A stretch of DNA of 64,000 bases from Pseudomonadota bacterium (GTDB lineage Bacteria; Pseudomonadota; Alphaproteobacteria; Rhizobiales; Phreatobacteraceae). The notes under the pieces are model-generated. The model saw only the letters and a list, made by a program, of their open reading frames with translations. It did no database searches and was not told where the DNA came from. The stretch lies in NCBI GenBank assembly GCA_020161695.1, contig JAIUOO010000003.1, positions 1-64,000 of the forward strand. The letters are read 5' to 3'. This document shows positions 43,921-53,058 of the stretch, piece by piece (the first letter of the stretch is position 1; each line of letters starts with the position of its first letter). The position numbers and the translations under genes are program-made.

Positions 43921-45207
43921 TCAGGCCGCCGCGGCCTGGTCCAGCGGCGTGATCTTCAAGGCCGTGATCCGGTTGCGCTGACGGCGCAGCACCTGGAAGC
44001 GGAAACCGTGGAAGGTGAAGGTCTGGCCCGCCTCCGGGATCGAGCGCGCCTCGTGGATAACGAGGCCGGCAATGGTCGTCGCCTCCTCGTCCGGCAGGCG
44101 CCAGTCCATGACCCGGTTCAGGTCGCGCACCGGCACGGCGCCATCGACATTGACCGAGCCGTCGCGCTGAGGGCGCACGCCCGTGACCTGCACGTCGTGC
44201 TCGTCGCGGATGTCGCCGACGATCTCCTCGATGATGTCCTCGAGCGTCACGAGGCCCATCATGTCGCCGTACTCGTCCACGACCATGGCGAAATGCGTCT
44301 TGCGCCGCAGGAAGGCCTTGAGCTGGTCCTGCAGGCTGGTCGATTCCGGCACGAACCATGCGGGCAGCGCGAGGCTCGCCACGTCGATCTTCGCGGCATC
44401 GCCGCCCGCCGCCGCCAGCGCGCGCAGCAGGTCCTTGCCGTGCAGCACGCCGATGATGTTCTCGGGCGTGTCGCGCCAGAGCGGGATGCGGGTATAGGGG
44501 GCGGCCAGCACGTCGCGCACCACCTTGGCGGCCGCATCGCCGACATCGATCGTCACCATCTTGGTGCGGTGGACCATCACGTCCAGCACGGTCAGGTCCT
44601 TCAGGTCGAGGATGCCGCCGACCATGTCGCGGTCGAGCTTCTCGAACGAACCTTCCTTGTGCATCAGGTCAACGGCGCCGCGCAGTTCCTCGGCGCCCGA
44701 CGAGGCGTTGACCGCGCCGAGCTGAATGCCGCAGAGCCGCAGCGCGCCGCGCACGACAGCGTCGAGCGCTGCCGCCACCGGCTCCAGCACGGCCATGGCG
44801 GCGGCTGTCGGGCGCGCCAGCAGGAGGGCGGTCTGCTCCGGGCGCAGGGTCGCGATCGTGCGTGGCAGCACCTCCGCGAAGACGACGATGATGCAGAGCA
44901 TGCCGAGCGCGGCATAGGCGAGGCCCGCGACGCCGAAGGCCGCGACCGACAGGCTCGCGGCCAGCACGGTGACGGCGACCAGCAGGGCCGCGCGGCCGAT
45001 CACCAGCGCCGCGACCAGCCGCTCGCGCTTGTCCATGAAGCCAATGACCAGCCCCGCCCGCCGGTTGCCGCCAACCTCGAGCGCCGCCATCCGGCTCCGC
45101 GAAACGGCTGCGATGGCGGTTCGCGCCGCCGAGCTCATCGCCGCGAGGAACAGCCCGGCCGCGATCAGGAAGAGCGCCGGAAACAGGGGCAATGCGAAGG
45201 CGTCCAT
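43921..45207 (-). CDS. CNNM/HlyC-CorC-type membrane protein with CBS pair
   Basis: A 428-aa protein: an N-terminal DUF21/CNNM membrane domain of about four helices (1-190), two CBS domains (about 205-330; VMVHRTKMVTIDVGDAAAKV and THFAMVVDEYGDMMGLVTLE), and a C-terminal CorC_HlyC domain (INVDGAVPVRDLNRVMDWRL-like). Family members act in magnesium or cobalt efflux and resistance. The gene follows aroB by 53 bp, a usual alphaproteobacterial arrangement. Confidence 0.93.
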   Translation of the reverse strand: MDAFALPLFPALFLIAAGLFLAAMSSAARTAIAAVSRSRMAALEVGGNRRAGLVIGFMDKRERLVAALVIGRAALLVAVTVLAASLSVAAFGVAGLAYAALGMLCIIVVFAEVLPRTIATLRPEQTALLLARPTAAAMAVLEPVAAALDAVVRGALRLCGIQLGAVNASSGAEELRGAVDLMHKEGSFEKLDRDMVGGILDLKDLTVLDVMVHRTKMVTIDVGDAAAKVVRDVLAAPYTRIPLWRDTPENIIGVLHGKDLLRALAAAGGDAAKIDVASLALPAWFVPESTSLQDQLKAFLRRKTHFAMVVDEYGDMMGLVTLEDIIEEIVGDIRDEHDVQVTGVRPQRDGSVNVDGAVPVRDLNRVMDWRLPDEEATTIAGLVIHEARSIPEAGQTFTFHGFRFQVLRRQRNRITALKITPLDQAAAA

Positions 45208-45260
45208 CGGATCCTCGGCCGCGGAATCGGCTCACACTGCCACGGCTGGCCGCCCGAAAC

Positions 45261-46406
45261 CTAGCGCCGGGCCAGTTCCTCGCCGAGGAATTCGCGCACG
45301 GCGGCTGCGTCGACATCCTTCGCGATGAAGCTCTGGCCGATGCCGCGCGCGAGGATGAAGGTGAGCCTGCCGCGCGCGACCTTCTTGTCCTGCGCGATGG
45401 CGGCCATCAGCGCGTCGACGTCGCCGACCCCGCCGGGGATTGCCGCCGCCTCGGTCGGCAGGCCGACGGTCTTCAGGTGCGCCGCCATGCGCTCCGCATC
45501 GTCGGGCGAACAGAGGCCGAGCTTCGCCGAGAAGCGGAAAGCCTGGCACATGCCGATGGCGACGCCTTCGCCATGGACCAGGCGCGCGCCGTCGTAGCGG
45601 GTAATCGCTTCCAGCGCGTGGCCGAACGTGTGGCCGAGGTTGAGCAGAGCGCGGTCGCCGGTCTCCGTCTCGTCGCGGGCGACGACGGCCGCCTTGGCGC
45701 GGCAGGAGGTGGCGATGGCATGGACGCGGTCGCGCCCGCCCTGGAACACGCCGCGCCAGTTGGTCTCCAGCCACGAGAAGAAGCCGGGATCGTCGATCAG
45801 GCCGTATTTGGCGACCTCGGCATAGCCGGCGCGGAATTCGCGGGTCGACAGCGTGTCGAGGGCGTCGGTATCGGCGAGCACGAGGCCCGGCTGATAGAAG
45901 GCGCCGATCAGGTTCTTGCCGTGGCGCGAATTGATGCCGGTCTTGCCACCGACGGACGAATCCACTTGCGCCAGCAGCGAGGTCGGCATCTGCACGAAGC
46001 CCATGCCGCGCCGGACGATGGCCGCCGCGAAGCCCGCGAGATCGCCCACCACGCCGCCGCCGAGCGCCAGCACGATGTCGCCGCGCTCCAGCCGGTGGCC
46101 GAGAAGCTGGTCGACCACCTCCTCCAGCATGGCGAAACGCTTGGTCGCCTCGCCCGCCGGCACGGTGACCCGGTGATGGCGGATGCCGGCCGCTGAAAGC
46201 CCTGCCTCCAGCGCCGGTGCATGCAGCGCACCGACCGTCTCGTCGGTGACGATGGCGACGGCCCGGCCGGGGAACCGCGCGGCGATGGTTTCGCCGGCCC
46301 GGGCGATCAGGCCCGACCCGATCAGGATGTCGTAGGAACGCTCGGCCAACGCGACGGGCACGCGGGTGACGGCGTCCGGCTCACGGACGGCGGCAGTCGA
46401 AGTCAT
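45261..46406 (-). CDS. aroB: 3-dehydroquinate synthase
   Basis: A 381-aa enzyme of the second step of the shikimate pathway. The NAD-binding GGGVVGDLAGF is followed by QMPTSLLAQVDSSVGGKTGI, with its metal and substrate residues, then NLGHTFGHALE and HGEGVAIGM, carrying metal-binding His. All key residues appear intact. The ATG at 46406 overlaps the aroK stop by 4 bp (ATGA). Confidence 0.97.
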   Translation of the reverse strand: MTSTAAVREPDAVTRVPVALAERSYDILIGSGLIARAGETIAARFPGRAVAIVTDETVGALHAPALEAGLSAAGIRHHRVTVPAGEATKRFAMLEEVVDQLLGHRLERGDIVLALGGGVVGDLAGFAAAIVRRGMGFVQMPTSLLAQVDSSVGGKTGINSRHGKNLIGAFYQPGLVLADTDALDTLSTREFRAGYAEVAKYGLIDDPGFFSWLETNWRGVFQGGRDRVHAIATSCRAKAAVVARDETETGDRALLNLGHTFGHALEAITRYDGARLVHGEGVAIGMCQAFRFSAKLGLCSPDDAERMAAHLKTVGLPTEAAAIPGGVGDVDALMAAIAQDKKVARGRLTFILARGIGQSFIAKDVDAAAVREFLGEELARR

Positions 46407-46990
46407 TGTATGGACGGGTCCCTGGGCGTGGCGACATGGCCGGCGATCGCCGTGATCACGTCGTCGACAATATCCTCGTGGGAGGCTTCGCGCGAAACGA
46501 CCGTCAGATCCGCCTCGGCATAGACCGGGTAGCGCTGGTCCATCAGGCGGCGCAGCACCTCGGCGGGATCGTCGGCCTTCAGCAGCGGCCGGTCGGCGCG
46601 GCGGCGCACGCGCTTCAGGAGCACATCGAGATCGGCCTTCAGCCAGACCGAAATACCCTGCGCCCTGATCCGGGCGCGCGTCTCCTCGTTCATATAGGCC
46701 CCGCCGCCGGTCGCCAGCACCTGCGCTCCCGCGTCGAGCAGGCGCGCCACCACCCGCACCTCGCCGGAGCGGAAATAGGGCTCGCCGTGCTTCTCGAAGA
46801 TTTCCGGGATGGTCATGCCGGCCGCCTTCTCGATCTCGGTATCGGCATCGACGAAGGGCAGGCCGAGCCGCTGCCCGAGGCGGCGGCCGATGGAGGACTT
46901 GCCGGCGCCCATCAACCCGACCAGCACGACCGAGCGGGCGCCCAGCGCCTCGCGAATCTGCTTGCAGTCGATGTCGGCGGCGAGAGTCAC
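46403..46990 (-). CDS. aroK: Shikimate kinase
   Basis: A 195-aa kinase that phosphorylates shikimate. Walker A is GLMGAGKSSIG, with substrate-binding D in FVDADTEIEK, R in EPYFRSGE, GGG in ATGGGAYMNEETR, and lid RRRADRPLL. The N-terminal 17 residues before RSVVLVGLMG form a short extension common in alphaproteobacteria. It is 81 bp downstream of the CitE-like gene on the same strand and coupled to aroB. Confidence 0.97.
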   Translation of the reverse strand: MTLAADIDCKQIREALGARSVVLVGLMGAGKSSIGRRLGQRLGLPFVDADTEIEKAAGMTIPEIFEKHGEPYFRSGEVRVVARLLDAGAQVLATGGGAYMNEETRARIRAQGISVWLKADLDVLLKRVRRRADRPLLKADDPAEVLRRLMDQRYPVYAEADLTVVSREASHEDIVDDVITAIAGHVATPRDPSIQ

Positions 46991-47071
46991 GGTGTTTCCT
47001 TGTTGGAAACACCCTGTCTCACAAAACCGCTCGGCAGGGCAACCAATCGGAAGGCTGAGCCGCGTCGCGGC

Positions 47072-47968
47072 TCAGGCAGCTGTCTCGCGCGCGGCGATGG
47101 CGTCGGCGATGGCGACGAGCTTGCGTGCCATTTCCGCATGCAGGCGCTCGACCATGCGGCCCTCGATCTGGATCGCGCCCCTGGCGGCATTTTCGGGCAG
47201 GTCGAAGGCGGCAATGATGGTGCGCGCCCAGGCGACTTCCTTCTCACCGGGCGAGAAGGCGGTGTTGCACGGCGCGATCTGCGAAGGGTGGATCAGCGTC
47301 TTGCCGTCGAAGCCCATGTCGCGCGCCTCCGCGCACTCGCGCGCGAAGCCGGCCTCGTCGCCGATCTCGTTCCAGACGCCGTCGAGGATGGCGAGCCCAT
47401 GCGCGCGCGCGGCCGCGAGCGAGGTCATCAGCCACGCATTCATCGGGGCGCGGCCGGGAACGATGCGCGCGCCGGTCTCCTTGGCGAGATCGTTGGTGCC
47501 CATGACGAAGCCGGTGAGGCGCGTCGAGCGCTCCTTCGCCGCCGCCGCGATTGCGCCCGCGTTCAGCATGGCGAGCGGCGTCTCCATCATCGCCCAGACG
47601 GCGGTCCGCTCCGGCGCGCCGGCCGCAGCGATGGCCTTGCCGGACGCGATCAGGTCCCCTCCGTCATTGACCTTCGGAATGAGGATCACCTCCGCCCCGG
47701 TCGGCGCGATAGCCGCGAGGTCGTCGCGGCCCCATTGCGTATCCAGCCCGTTGATGCGGACAACCACCTCGCGATGGCCGAAGCCGCCCTGCTTCACGGC
47801 GGCGGCCACCTGCTCGCGCGCCACCTGCTTGGCATCCGGCGCGACGGCGTCCTCGAGGTCGAGGATCACGATGTCGGCCGCCAAGGTGCGGGCCTTGTCG
47901 AGCGCGCGGGCATTGGAACCGGGCATGTAGAGGGCGGATCGGCGGGGACGGCTGGACATCGGGTTCAT
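47072..47968 (-). CDS. HpcH/HpaI aldolase / CitE-like CoA-ester lyase
   Basis: A 298-aa TIM-barrel lyase of the CitE/malyl-CoA type. The markers are RRSALYMPGSNARALDKART, the metal site VILDLEDAVAPDAK, REVVVRINGLDTQWGRDDLA, MMETPLAMLNAGAIAAAAKE, and GKTLIHPSQIAPCN. It probably cleaves a 3-hydroxyacyl-CoA ester such as malyl-CoA or citramalyl-CoA; the citrate-lyase partners CitD/F are not near. It is divergent from the FAD oxidoreductase gene. Confidence 0.92.
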   Translation of the reverse strand: MNPMSSRPRRSALYMPGSNARALDKARTLAADIVILDLEDAVAPDAKQVAREQVAAAVKQGGFGHREVVVRINGLDTQWGRDDLAAIAPTGAEVILIPKVNDGGDLIASGKAIAAAGAPERTAVWAMMETPLAMLNAGAIAAAAKERSTRLTGFVMGTNDLAKETGARIVPGRAPMNAWLMTSLAAARAHGLAILDGVWNEIGDEAGFARECAEARDMGFDGKTLIHPSQIAPCNTAFSPGEKEVAWARTIIAAFDLPENAARGAIQIEGRMVERLHAEMARKLVAIADAIAARETAA

Positions 47969-48060
47969 CCGGGGATGGGCTATGTGCGGGCGAGGCTAGC
48001 TGCAATGCAGCACGCATGCCATCGTCCTTCCGAACGAGTTTGCAACCAACGAGAACAAGC

Positions 48061-49233
48061 GTGACACACGCGGACGTGCTGATCGTCGGCGGCGGGATCA
48101 TGGGGTCCTGCACCGCATATTTCCTCAAGAAGGAGCTGGGTTTTCAGGGCACGGTGCGCGTCATCGAGCGCGACCCGACCTATGCCGAGGCCTCGACCAC
48201 GCTGTCGGCGGCATCCATCCGCCAGCAATTCTCGACGCCCGAGAACATCCGCATGAGCCGCTTCGGCATCGAGGTGATCCGCGGCCTGAAGGAGCGCTTC
48301 GGATCGGATGCCGATATCGGCTTCCGCGAGGGCGGCTACCTGATCCTCGCCTCCGAGGGCGGCCGTGCCGTGCTGGAAGCCAATTGGCGCACGCAGGCCG
48401 CCGAGGGCGCCGACATCCTGCTGCTCGGCCCGGACGAGCTGAAGGCGCGCTTTCCCTGGATCTCGACCGAGGACATCGCGCTCGGCGCCTGGGGCCGCAC
48501 CGGCGAGGGCTGGTTCGACGCGGCCATGCTGCTCGACCTGTTCCGCAAGGCGGCGCGCGAGGCCGGCGCCATCTACGAGAAGGGCGAGGTCGCGTCGCTG
48601 ACGGCAGAGGGCGGCCGGATGACCGGCGTCACCCTCGGGGACGGCACGACGCGGTCCTGCGGCACGCTGGTTCTCGCCGCCGGCGCCTGGGCCGGCAAGC
48701 TCGCCCAGGGCATCGGCATTCCGCTGCCGGTCGAGCCGCGCAAGCGCACGGTCTTCGTGGTGAAATGCCCGGAAACCTTCGCAGACATGCCGCTGATCGT
48801 CGATCCCTCGGGCGTCTGGATGAGGCCCGAGCGCGACCTCGTCATCGGCGGCTGGGGTCCGGGCGACAACGATCCCGATCCAGCGGCATACGGCGATTTC
48901 GAGCCGGCTCACGACGAGTTCGAGAACCATGTCTGGCAGGCCTGGGCGACACGCATCCCGGCCATGGAGCAGCTTCGCCAGATGCGCGCATGGGCCGGGC
49001 ATTACGACTTCAACACGCTCGACCACAACGCCATTCTCGGGCCCCATCCCGACATCGCCAACCTGTTCTTCATCAACGGCTTTTCCGGCCACGGCCTGCA
49101 GCAGGCACCGGCCGCCGGCCGCGCCACCGCCGAACTGATCGTCCATGGCGGCTACCGCAGCCTCGACCTCTCCGTCTTCGGCTTCGGCCGCATCCTGCGG
49201 AACGAACCCGTCCTCGAACTCAACGTCATCTGA
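48061..49233 (+). CDS. FAD-dependent oxidoreductase, DAO/glycine-oxidase type
   Basis: About 390 aa from the GTG at 48061 (an ATG at 48016 would add 15 residues without similarity). The dinucleotide fold is ADVLIVGGGIMGSCTAYFLK, and the C-terminus has GHYDFNTLDHNAILGPHPDI and FFINGFSGHGLQQAPAAGRA, the FAD-contact region of D-amino-acid-oxidase/sarcosine-oxidase-like enzymes. It would oxidise an amine or amino-acid-like substrate; identity unknown. It is followed after 14 bp by the ketopantoate-reductase-like gene. Confidence 0.9.
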   Translation: MTHADVLIVGGGIMGSCTAYFLKKELGFQGTVRVIERDPTYAEASTTLSAASIRQQFSTPENIRMSRFGIEVIRGLKERFGSDADIGFREGGYLILASEGGRAVLEANWRTQAAEGADILLLGPDELKARFPWISTEDIALGAWGRTGEGWFDAAMLLDLFRKAAREAGAIYEKGEVASLTAEGGRMTGVTLGDGTTRSCGTLVLAAGAWAGKLAQGIGIPLPVEPRKRTVFVVKCPETFADMPLIVDPSGVWMRPERDLVIGGWGPGDNDPDPAAYGDFEPAHDEFENHVWQAWATRIPAMEQLRQMRAWAGHYDFNTLDHNAILGPHPDIANLFFINGFSGHGLQQAPAAGRATAELIVHGGYRSLDLSVFGFGRILRNEPVLELNVI

Positions 49234-49247
49234 ATGGAAGCTGATCC

Positions 49248-50231
49248 ATGAAGGTCTGCGTCTATGGAGCCGGTGCTGTGGGCGGTCATGCCGCCGCGCG
49301 CCTGATCGCGGCCGGCCATGCCGAGGTCTTCGTCGTCGCGCGTGGCGCGCATCTGGAGGCCATCAGGTCCAACGGCCTGTTCCTCGAGACCGAGGGCCAG
49401 ACGATCGGCGGCAAGCCGGCCGGCGCGACCGACGATCCCGCGACCCTGCCGAAGCAGGATCTGGTGGTCGTTACCCTCAAGGCTCATTCGCTGCCGGCCA
49501 TCGCCGCGCCGCTCAAGGCTTTGCTCGCGCCGGAGGCACGCGCGCTGTTCTTCACCAACGGCATTCCCTGGTGGTGGAACGCAGGGATCAACGACGAAGG
49601 CTCGCTGCCGCTCCTCGACCCCGGCGGCACGCTCTGGCGCGACCTCGGGCCGGAATGCGTCCTCGGCGGCGTCGTCCACTCCGCCAACCAGATCAACAGG
49701 CCCGGCGTCGTCACCCATGCCGCCGCCAACAAATGGATCATCGGCGAGCCGGCCGGCGGCGTCTCGCCGCGCGCCGAGGAGGCTGCCGGCCTGTTCCAGA
49801 AATCTGGGCTCATCGCGCCGGTGTCGCAGGATATCCGCCGCGACATGTGGGAGAAGCTCACCCTCAACATCGCCGCCAACCCGCTCGCGGCGCTGTCACG
49901 CCTCAGGCTCGGCCGCTGGCACGAGGCGCCGGGCATCACCGAACTCGGCCAGACCATGGTGCTGGAGGTGATGGCCGTCGCCAGGCAGATGGGCTGGGAC
50001 ATCAGCGACAAGATCGATCCGGCGACGGCGGTCCCGGCCCGCCCCGGTCGCCCGGGCGGTTATCCCTCCATGCTGCAGGACGCGGTCGCCGGCCGGCCCA
50101 TGGAGGTCGAGGCCATCGTCGGGCAGGTGCAGGCCTTCGCCCGTGAGAACGAGGTTCCGACGCCCGCCATCGATGTCGTGCTGCCAATCCTCAGGGCGTT
50201 GAATGTGGTGATCGCGAAGCCGGATGCGTGA
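49248..50231 (+). CDS. 2-dehydropantoate 2-reductase family protein
   Basis: A 327-aa ketopantoate-reductase-like protein with a Rossmann start (MKVCVYGAGAVGGHAAARLI), LVVVTLKAHSLPAIAAPLKA, NGIPWWWN, and the C-terminal domain carrying a Lys in MWEKLTLNIAANPLAALSRL and RPGRPGGYPSMLQDAVAGRP. Several PanE homologues act in other pathways. Being next to the FAD oxidase and far from pan genes, it may be catabolic rather than in pantothenate synthesis. Confidence 0.9.
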   Translation: MKVCVYGAGAVGGHAAARLIAAGHAEVFVVARGAHLEAIRSNGLFLETEGQTIGGKPAGATDDPATLPKQDLVVVTLKAHSLPAIAAPLKALLAPEARALFFTNGIPWWWNAGINDEGSLPLLDPGGTLWRDLGPECVLGGVVHSANQINRPGVVTHAAANKWIIGEPAGGVSPRAEEAAGLFQKSGLIAPVSQDIRRDMWEKLTLNIAANPLAALSRLRLGRWHEAPGITELGQTMVLEVMAVARQMGWDISDKIDPATAVPARPGRPGGYPSMLQDAVAGRPMEVEAIVGQVQAFARENEVPTPAIDVVLPILRALNVVIAKPDA

Positions 50232-50259
50232 GGTGCTCCGATTCATCGGAACTCGCTCG

Positions 50260-50348
50260 CGTCATGGTGGGCTTGTCCCAGCCATCCACGACTTGAACAC
50301 AGGTCTAGAGACAATTCGTGGATGCCCGGCACAAGGCCGGGCATGGCG
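50260..50348. repeat. Dispersed 90-bp palindromic repeat, copy 4 (diverged)
   Basis: The same family as at 31136, with more changes: CGTCATGGTGGGCTTGTCCC on the left and CACAAGGCCGGGCATGGCG on the right. The arms no longer match perfectly at the ends (CATGGCG instead of CATGACG). It fills the gap between two convergent genes. Confidence 0.88.
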
Positions 50349-50377
50349 GAGAAGAATCCGCTGGCGTCACGATGCCG

Positions 50378-51865
50378 CTACTGGTTCGACATCGGCCTGC
50401 GGCGCACGTTCGGGCGCAGGTGCTCGAACGGGATGACGCCGGTATCGTCAAGCGCCGCGCCCGGCGACGCACCGACCACCACGGAATCGGCATAGGGCTG
50501 CCAGTCGCCGCGGAAGTGGACCGAGCTCTTCAGCACGATGACGTCGTAGCCGTTGATGTCGATGCCGAGATGGGTGCAGACCGCGATGCAGTGCGGCTGC
50601 TGGCGCACCGAGCCGACGACGAGGTCGATGCCGCCGATCCTGAGCCAGGCCGACGGCCCCATATTGATCGGCTGGCCGCCAACCATCGGTCCCGTTCCGG
50701 TGAAGCGGCCGTCGGAAACCGCAACGACTTCCGCCTTCGTGGTCAGCGGCACTTCGCCCGGCCCCTTGCCGCTGGCGGCGAAGGTCACCTCGATGCTCCC
50801 GCCCTTGCCGGCAGCCTGCGCCGCGAGCGCGATATCCGGCTCGTGATAGAGCGCCATCAGCGTGTTCTGCGCGCCGCGACCGATCATCGCCTTGAGGAAG
50901 CCGGTGGTGATCGAGGAGCCGCCCGCGCCGGGATTGTCCTGCGTGTCGGCGATGATCACCGGCTTCGAGACCAGCGCCGCGCGCGAGAAGGCCAGCGCGA
51001 CGGCCTCATCCTGCGGCTTGGCGAGATGTTCGAGGAAGGCCGCCTCGGAGCGAACCACGGCCTGCGCGAGGCGGCCGACCGCCGCGTCCACCTGATCCTG
51101 CGACGCGCCGTAGCCGATGACGGTCGCGCCCATATCGAAGATGTCGGCGGACGGGAAGCCCGGGCAGAGCGACAGGTGGACGCCGGTCTCGGCCTCGATC
51201 TCGGCGAGCAGGGCGTAGAGCCCCTTCATCGGCTCGATCATCGAGCAGCCCGAGGCGATCGGGATGAGGAACGGGATCTGGCGGAAGGCGCGGGCCGGCT
51301 GCGGGCCCCACGACACCACGCGGTCAAACCACTCGGCGACGCGCTGGCCGGTCTGCAGCCAGTCGATATGCGGATAGGTGCGATAGGCCGACATGAAGCT
51401 GGCGCTGTCGACCATCTTCTGCGTGACGTTGGCGTGGAGGTCGAGCGAGGCGACCACCGGCACGTCCGGCCCGACGAGACGGCGGACACGCGCCAGCAGC
51501 TCGCCCTCGGCATCCTCGATGGTCTCGGTGGTCATCGCGCCGTGGAGTTCGATGAACACCGCGTCCGGCGCGGCATCGGCGATGTCGGCGAGCAAATAGG
51601 AGACGGCGCGCTCGAACACCGCGTCCTCGACCCGGCCCGAGGGCTGCGCGAAGGACCAGGACAGCGGCAGCATCGTGTGCCCGGCCTTCTCGGCGACGGG
51701 CATGAAGCCGGCAATGGCAATGTTGAACGGCCGGAACTTGGTCAGCACATCCGGTCCGCGGGTGAAGCCCGGCCAGGCCCCCTCCTGATTGAACATCGCC
51801 CAGGGCGTCGGCTCCGGAACGAAGGTGTTGGTCTCGTGCATGAAGCCGCCGACGGCGATGCGCAT
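50378..51865 (-). CDS. M81-family metallopeptidase (MlrC-like)
   Basis: A 495-aa protein of the MlrC type, first known from microcystin breakdown. The N-terminal domain starts MRIAVGGFMHETNTFVPEPT and includes VFIELHGAMTTETIEDAEGE and VASLDLHANVTQKMVDSAS, with possible metal ligands (H, D, H). The C-terminal MlrC domain begins around VSWGPQPARAFRQIPFLIPI and includes IIADTQDNPGAGGSSITTGF. Real substrates of most homologues are unknown; they often sit, as here, next to binding proteins. Confidence 0.93.
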   Translation of the reverse strand: MRIAVGGFMHETNTFVPEPTPWAMFNQEGAWPGFTRGPDVLTKFRPFNIAIAGFMPVAEKAGHTMLPLSWSFAQPSGRVEDAVFERAVSYLLADIADAAPDAVFIELHGAMTTETIEDAEGELLARVRRLVGPDVPVVASLDLHANVTQKMVDSASFMSAYRTYPHIDWLQTGQRVAEWFDRVVSWGPQPARAFRQIPFLIPIASGCSMIEPMKGLYALLAEIEAETGVHLSLCPGFPSADIFDMGATVIGYGASQDQVDAAVGRLAQAVVRSEAAFLEHLAKPQDEAVALAFSRAALVSKPVIIADTQDNPGAGGSSITTGFLKAMIGRGAQNTLMALYHEPDIALAAQAAGKGGSIEVTFAASGKGPGEVPLTTKAEVVAVSDGRFTGTGPMVGGQPINMGPSAWLRIGGIDLVVGSVRQQPHCIAVCTHLGIDINGYDVIVLKSSVHFRGDWQPYADSVVVGASPGAALDDTGVIPFEHLRPNVRRRPMSNQ

Positions 51866-52064
51866 GATCGGAATGTCCCCTGAATCTCTAGCGGCGCCAT
51901 TGGTGGCCGATCACGGAGCATCCGTCATCCCCGCCGACGCGGGACACCCATGCGGATTGGCGGCGTGGCGAGATGCCGGATACGGCGGCTAAGTTGCCGC
52001 AACGGGCGGATAAATCGTCTGGCAAAGGCAGGCGCGGCGACAAAAGGCCGCGCATGGAGGAAAC

Positions 52065-53027
52065 ATGGTTCGTATCGCGACGCTGTCGCTGGCGGCCACT
52101 TTGGCATTCGCGACCGGCAATGCCGGGGCCCAGACCTATCCCGAGTCGGGTCGCGCCATCCGCGTGGTCGTGCCCTTCGCGGCGGGCGGCGGCACTGACG
52201 CCGTGACGCGCATCGTCGCCGAGCATGTCGCGCGGCGGTGGAACGCCTCCTTCGTGATCGAGAACAAGCCAGGTGGCGGCACGATGATCGCGACGCAGTC
52301 GGTCGGGACGGCGCCCGCGGACGGCTACACGGTGCTGGCCATTTCCAACAGCTTCCTGGTCTCGCCGCTGCTCGCCGAGCGCCCGCCCTACGACCCGCTC
52401 AGGGACTTCGTGGCGGTCGCGCCGATGGCGTCGAGCCCGCATGTCCTCGTCGTCCACCCCTCCGTTCCGGCGGCGACCGTCGCGGAGTTCGCCGCGTGGG
52501 CGAAGGCCAATCCGGCGCGCGCCACCTTCGCCTCGTTCGGGCGGGGCGCTTCCAACCATTTCGGCTTCGAGGTGCTGAAGCGGCGGCTCGGCGTCGAGAT
52601 CGTCCACGCACCCTATGGCGGCAGCGCGCCGGCGTTGAAGGACCTGATCGGCGGCCACGTGCCGGTGATGCTCGGCGACCTGCAGAACGTGCGCGAGCAG
52701 ATCGGCGGCAATCTCCGTGCGCTCGCCGTCGCCAACGAGGTGCGGCTTGCCGCCCTGCCCGGCGTGCCGACCATGGCCGAGGCCGGTGTTCCCGGCTTCA
52801 CGTCGAAATCGTGGTTCGGGCTGGTGATGAAGGCGGGAACCGATCCGGCCATCGTCGAAAAGTGGAACGCGGCCGTGAGAGAGGCGCTGCGCGATCCGTC
52901 CGTCAGGGCACGGCTGGAGCCGCACGGGGTGACGATCCCCGACATGCCGGTTCAGGCATTTGCCTCCTTCCTCGCCAGCGAGAACGAGGCCGCGCACCGG
53001 ATCGCGCGGGAGGCGGGGCTCCGGTAA
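52065..53027 (+). CDS. Tripartite tricarboxylate transporter (Bug-family) substrate-binding protein
   Basis: A 320-aa periplasmic protein with a Sec-type signal peptide (MVRIATLSLAATLAFATGNA, then GAQ). The family blocks are present: IRVVVPFAAGGGTDAVTRIV, IENKPGGGTMIATQSVG, and HAPYGGSAPALKDLIGGHVP. It is divergent from the M81 peptidase gene (199-bp gap) and convergent with the semialdehyde dehydrogenase. No TctA/B genes are near. A GGAGGAAAC ribosome site precedes the ATG. Confidence 0.93.
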   Translation: MVRIATLSLAATLAFATGNAGAQTYPESGRAIRVVVPFAAGGGTDAVTRIVAEHVARRWNASFVIENKPGGGTMIATQSVGTAPADGYTVLAISNSFLVSPLLAERPPYDPLRDFVAVAPMASSPHVLVVHPSVPAATVAEFAAWAKANPARATFASFGRGASNHFGFEVLKRRLGVEIVHAPYGGSAPALKDLIGGHVPVMLGDLQNVREQIGGNLRALAVANEVRLAALPGVPTMAEAGVPGFTSKSWFGLVMKAGTDPAIVEKWNAAVREALRDPSVRARLEPHGVTIPDMPVQAFASFLASENEAAHRIAREAGLR

Positions 53028-53058
53028 GGCTTGTCGCCCCGCCGAAGCCCCTATCCGA

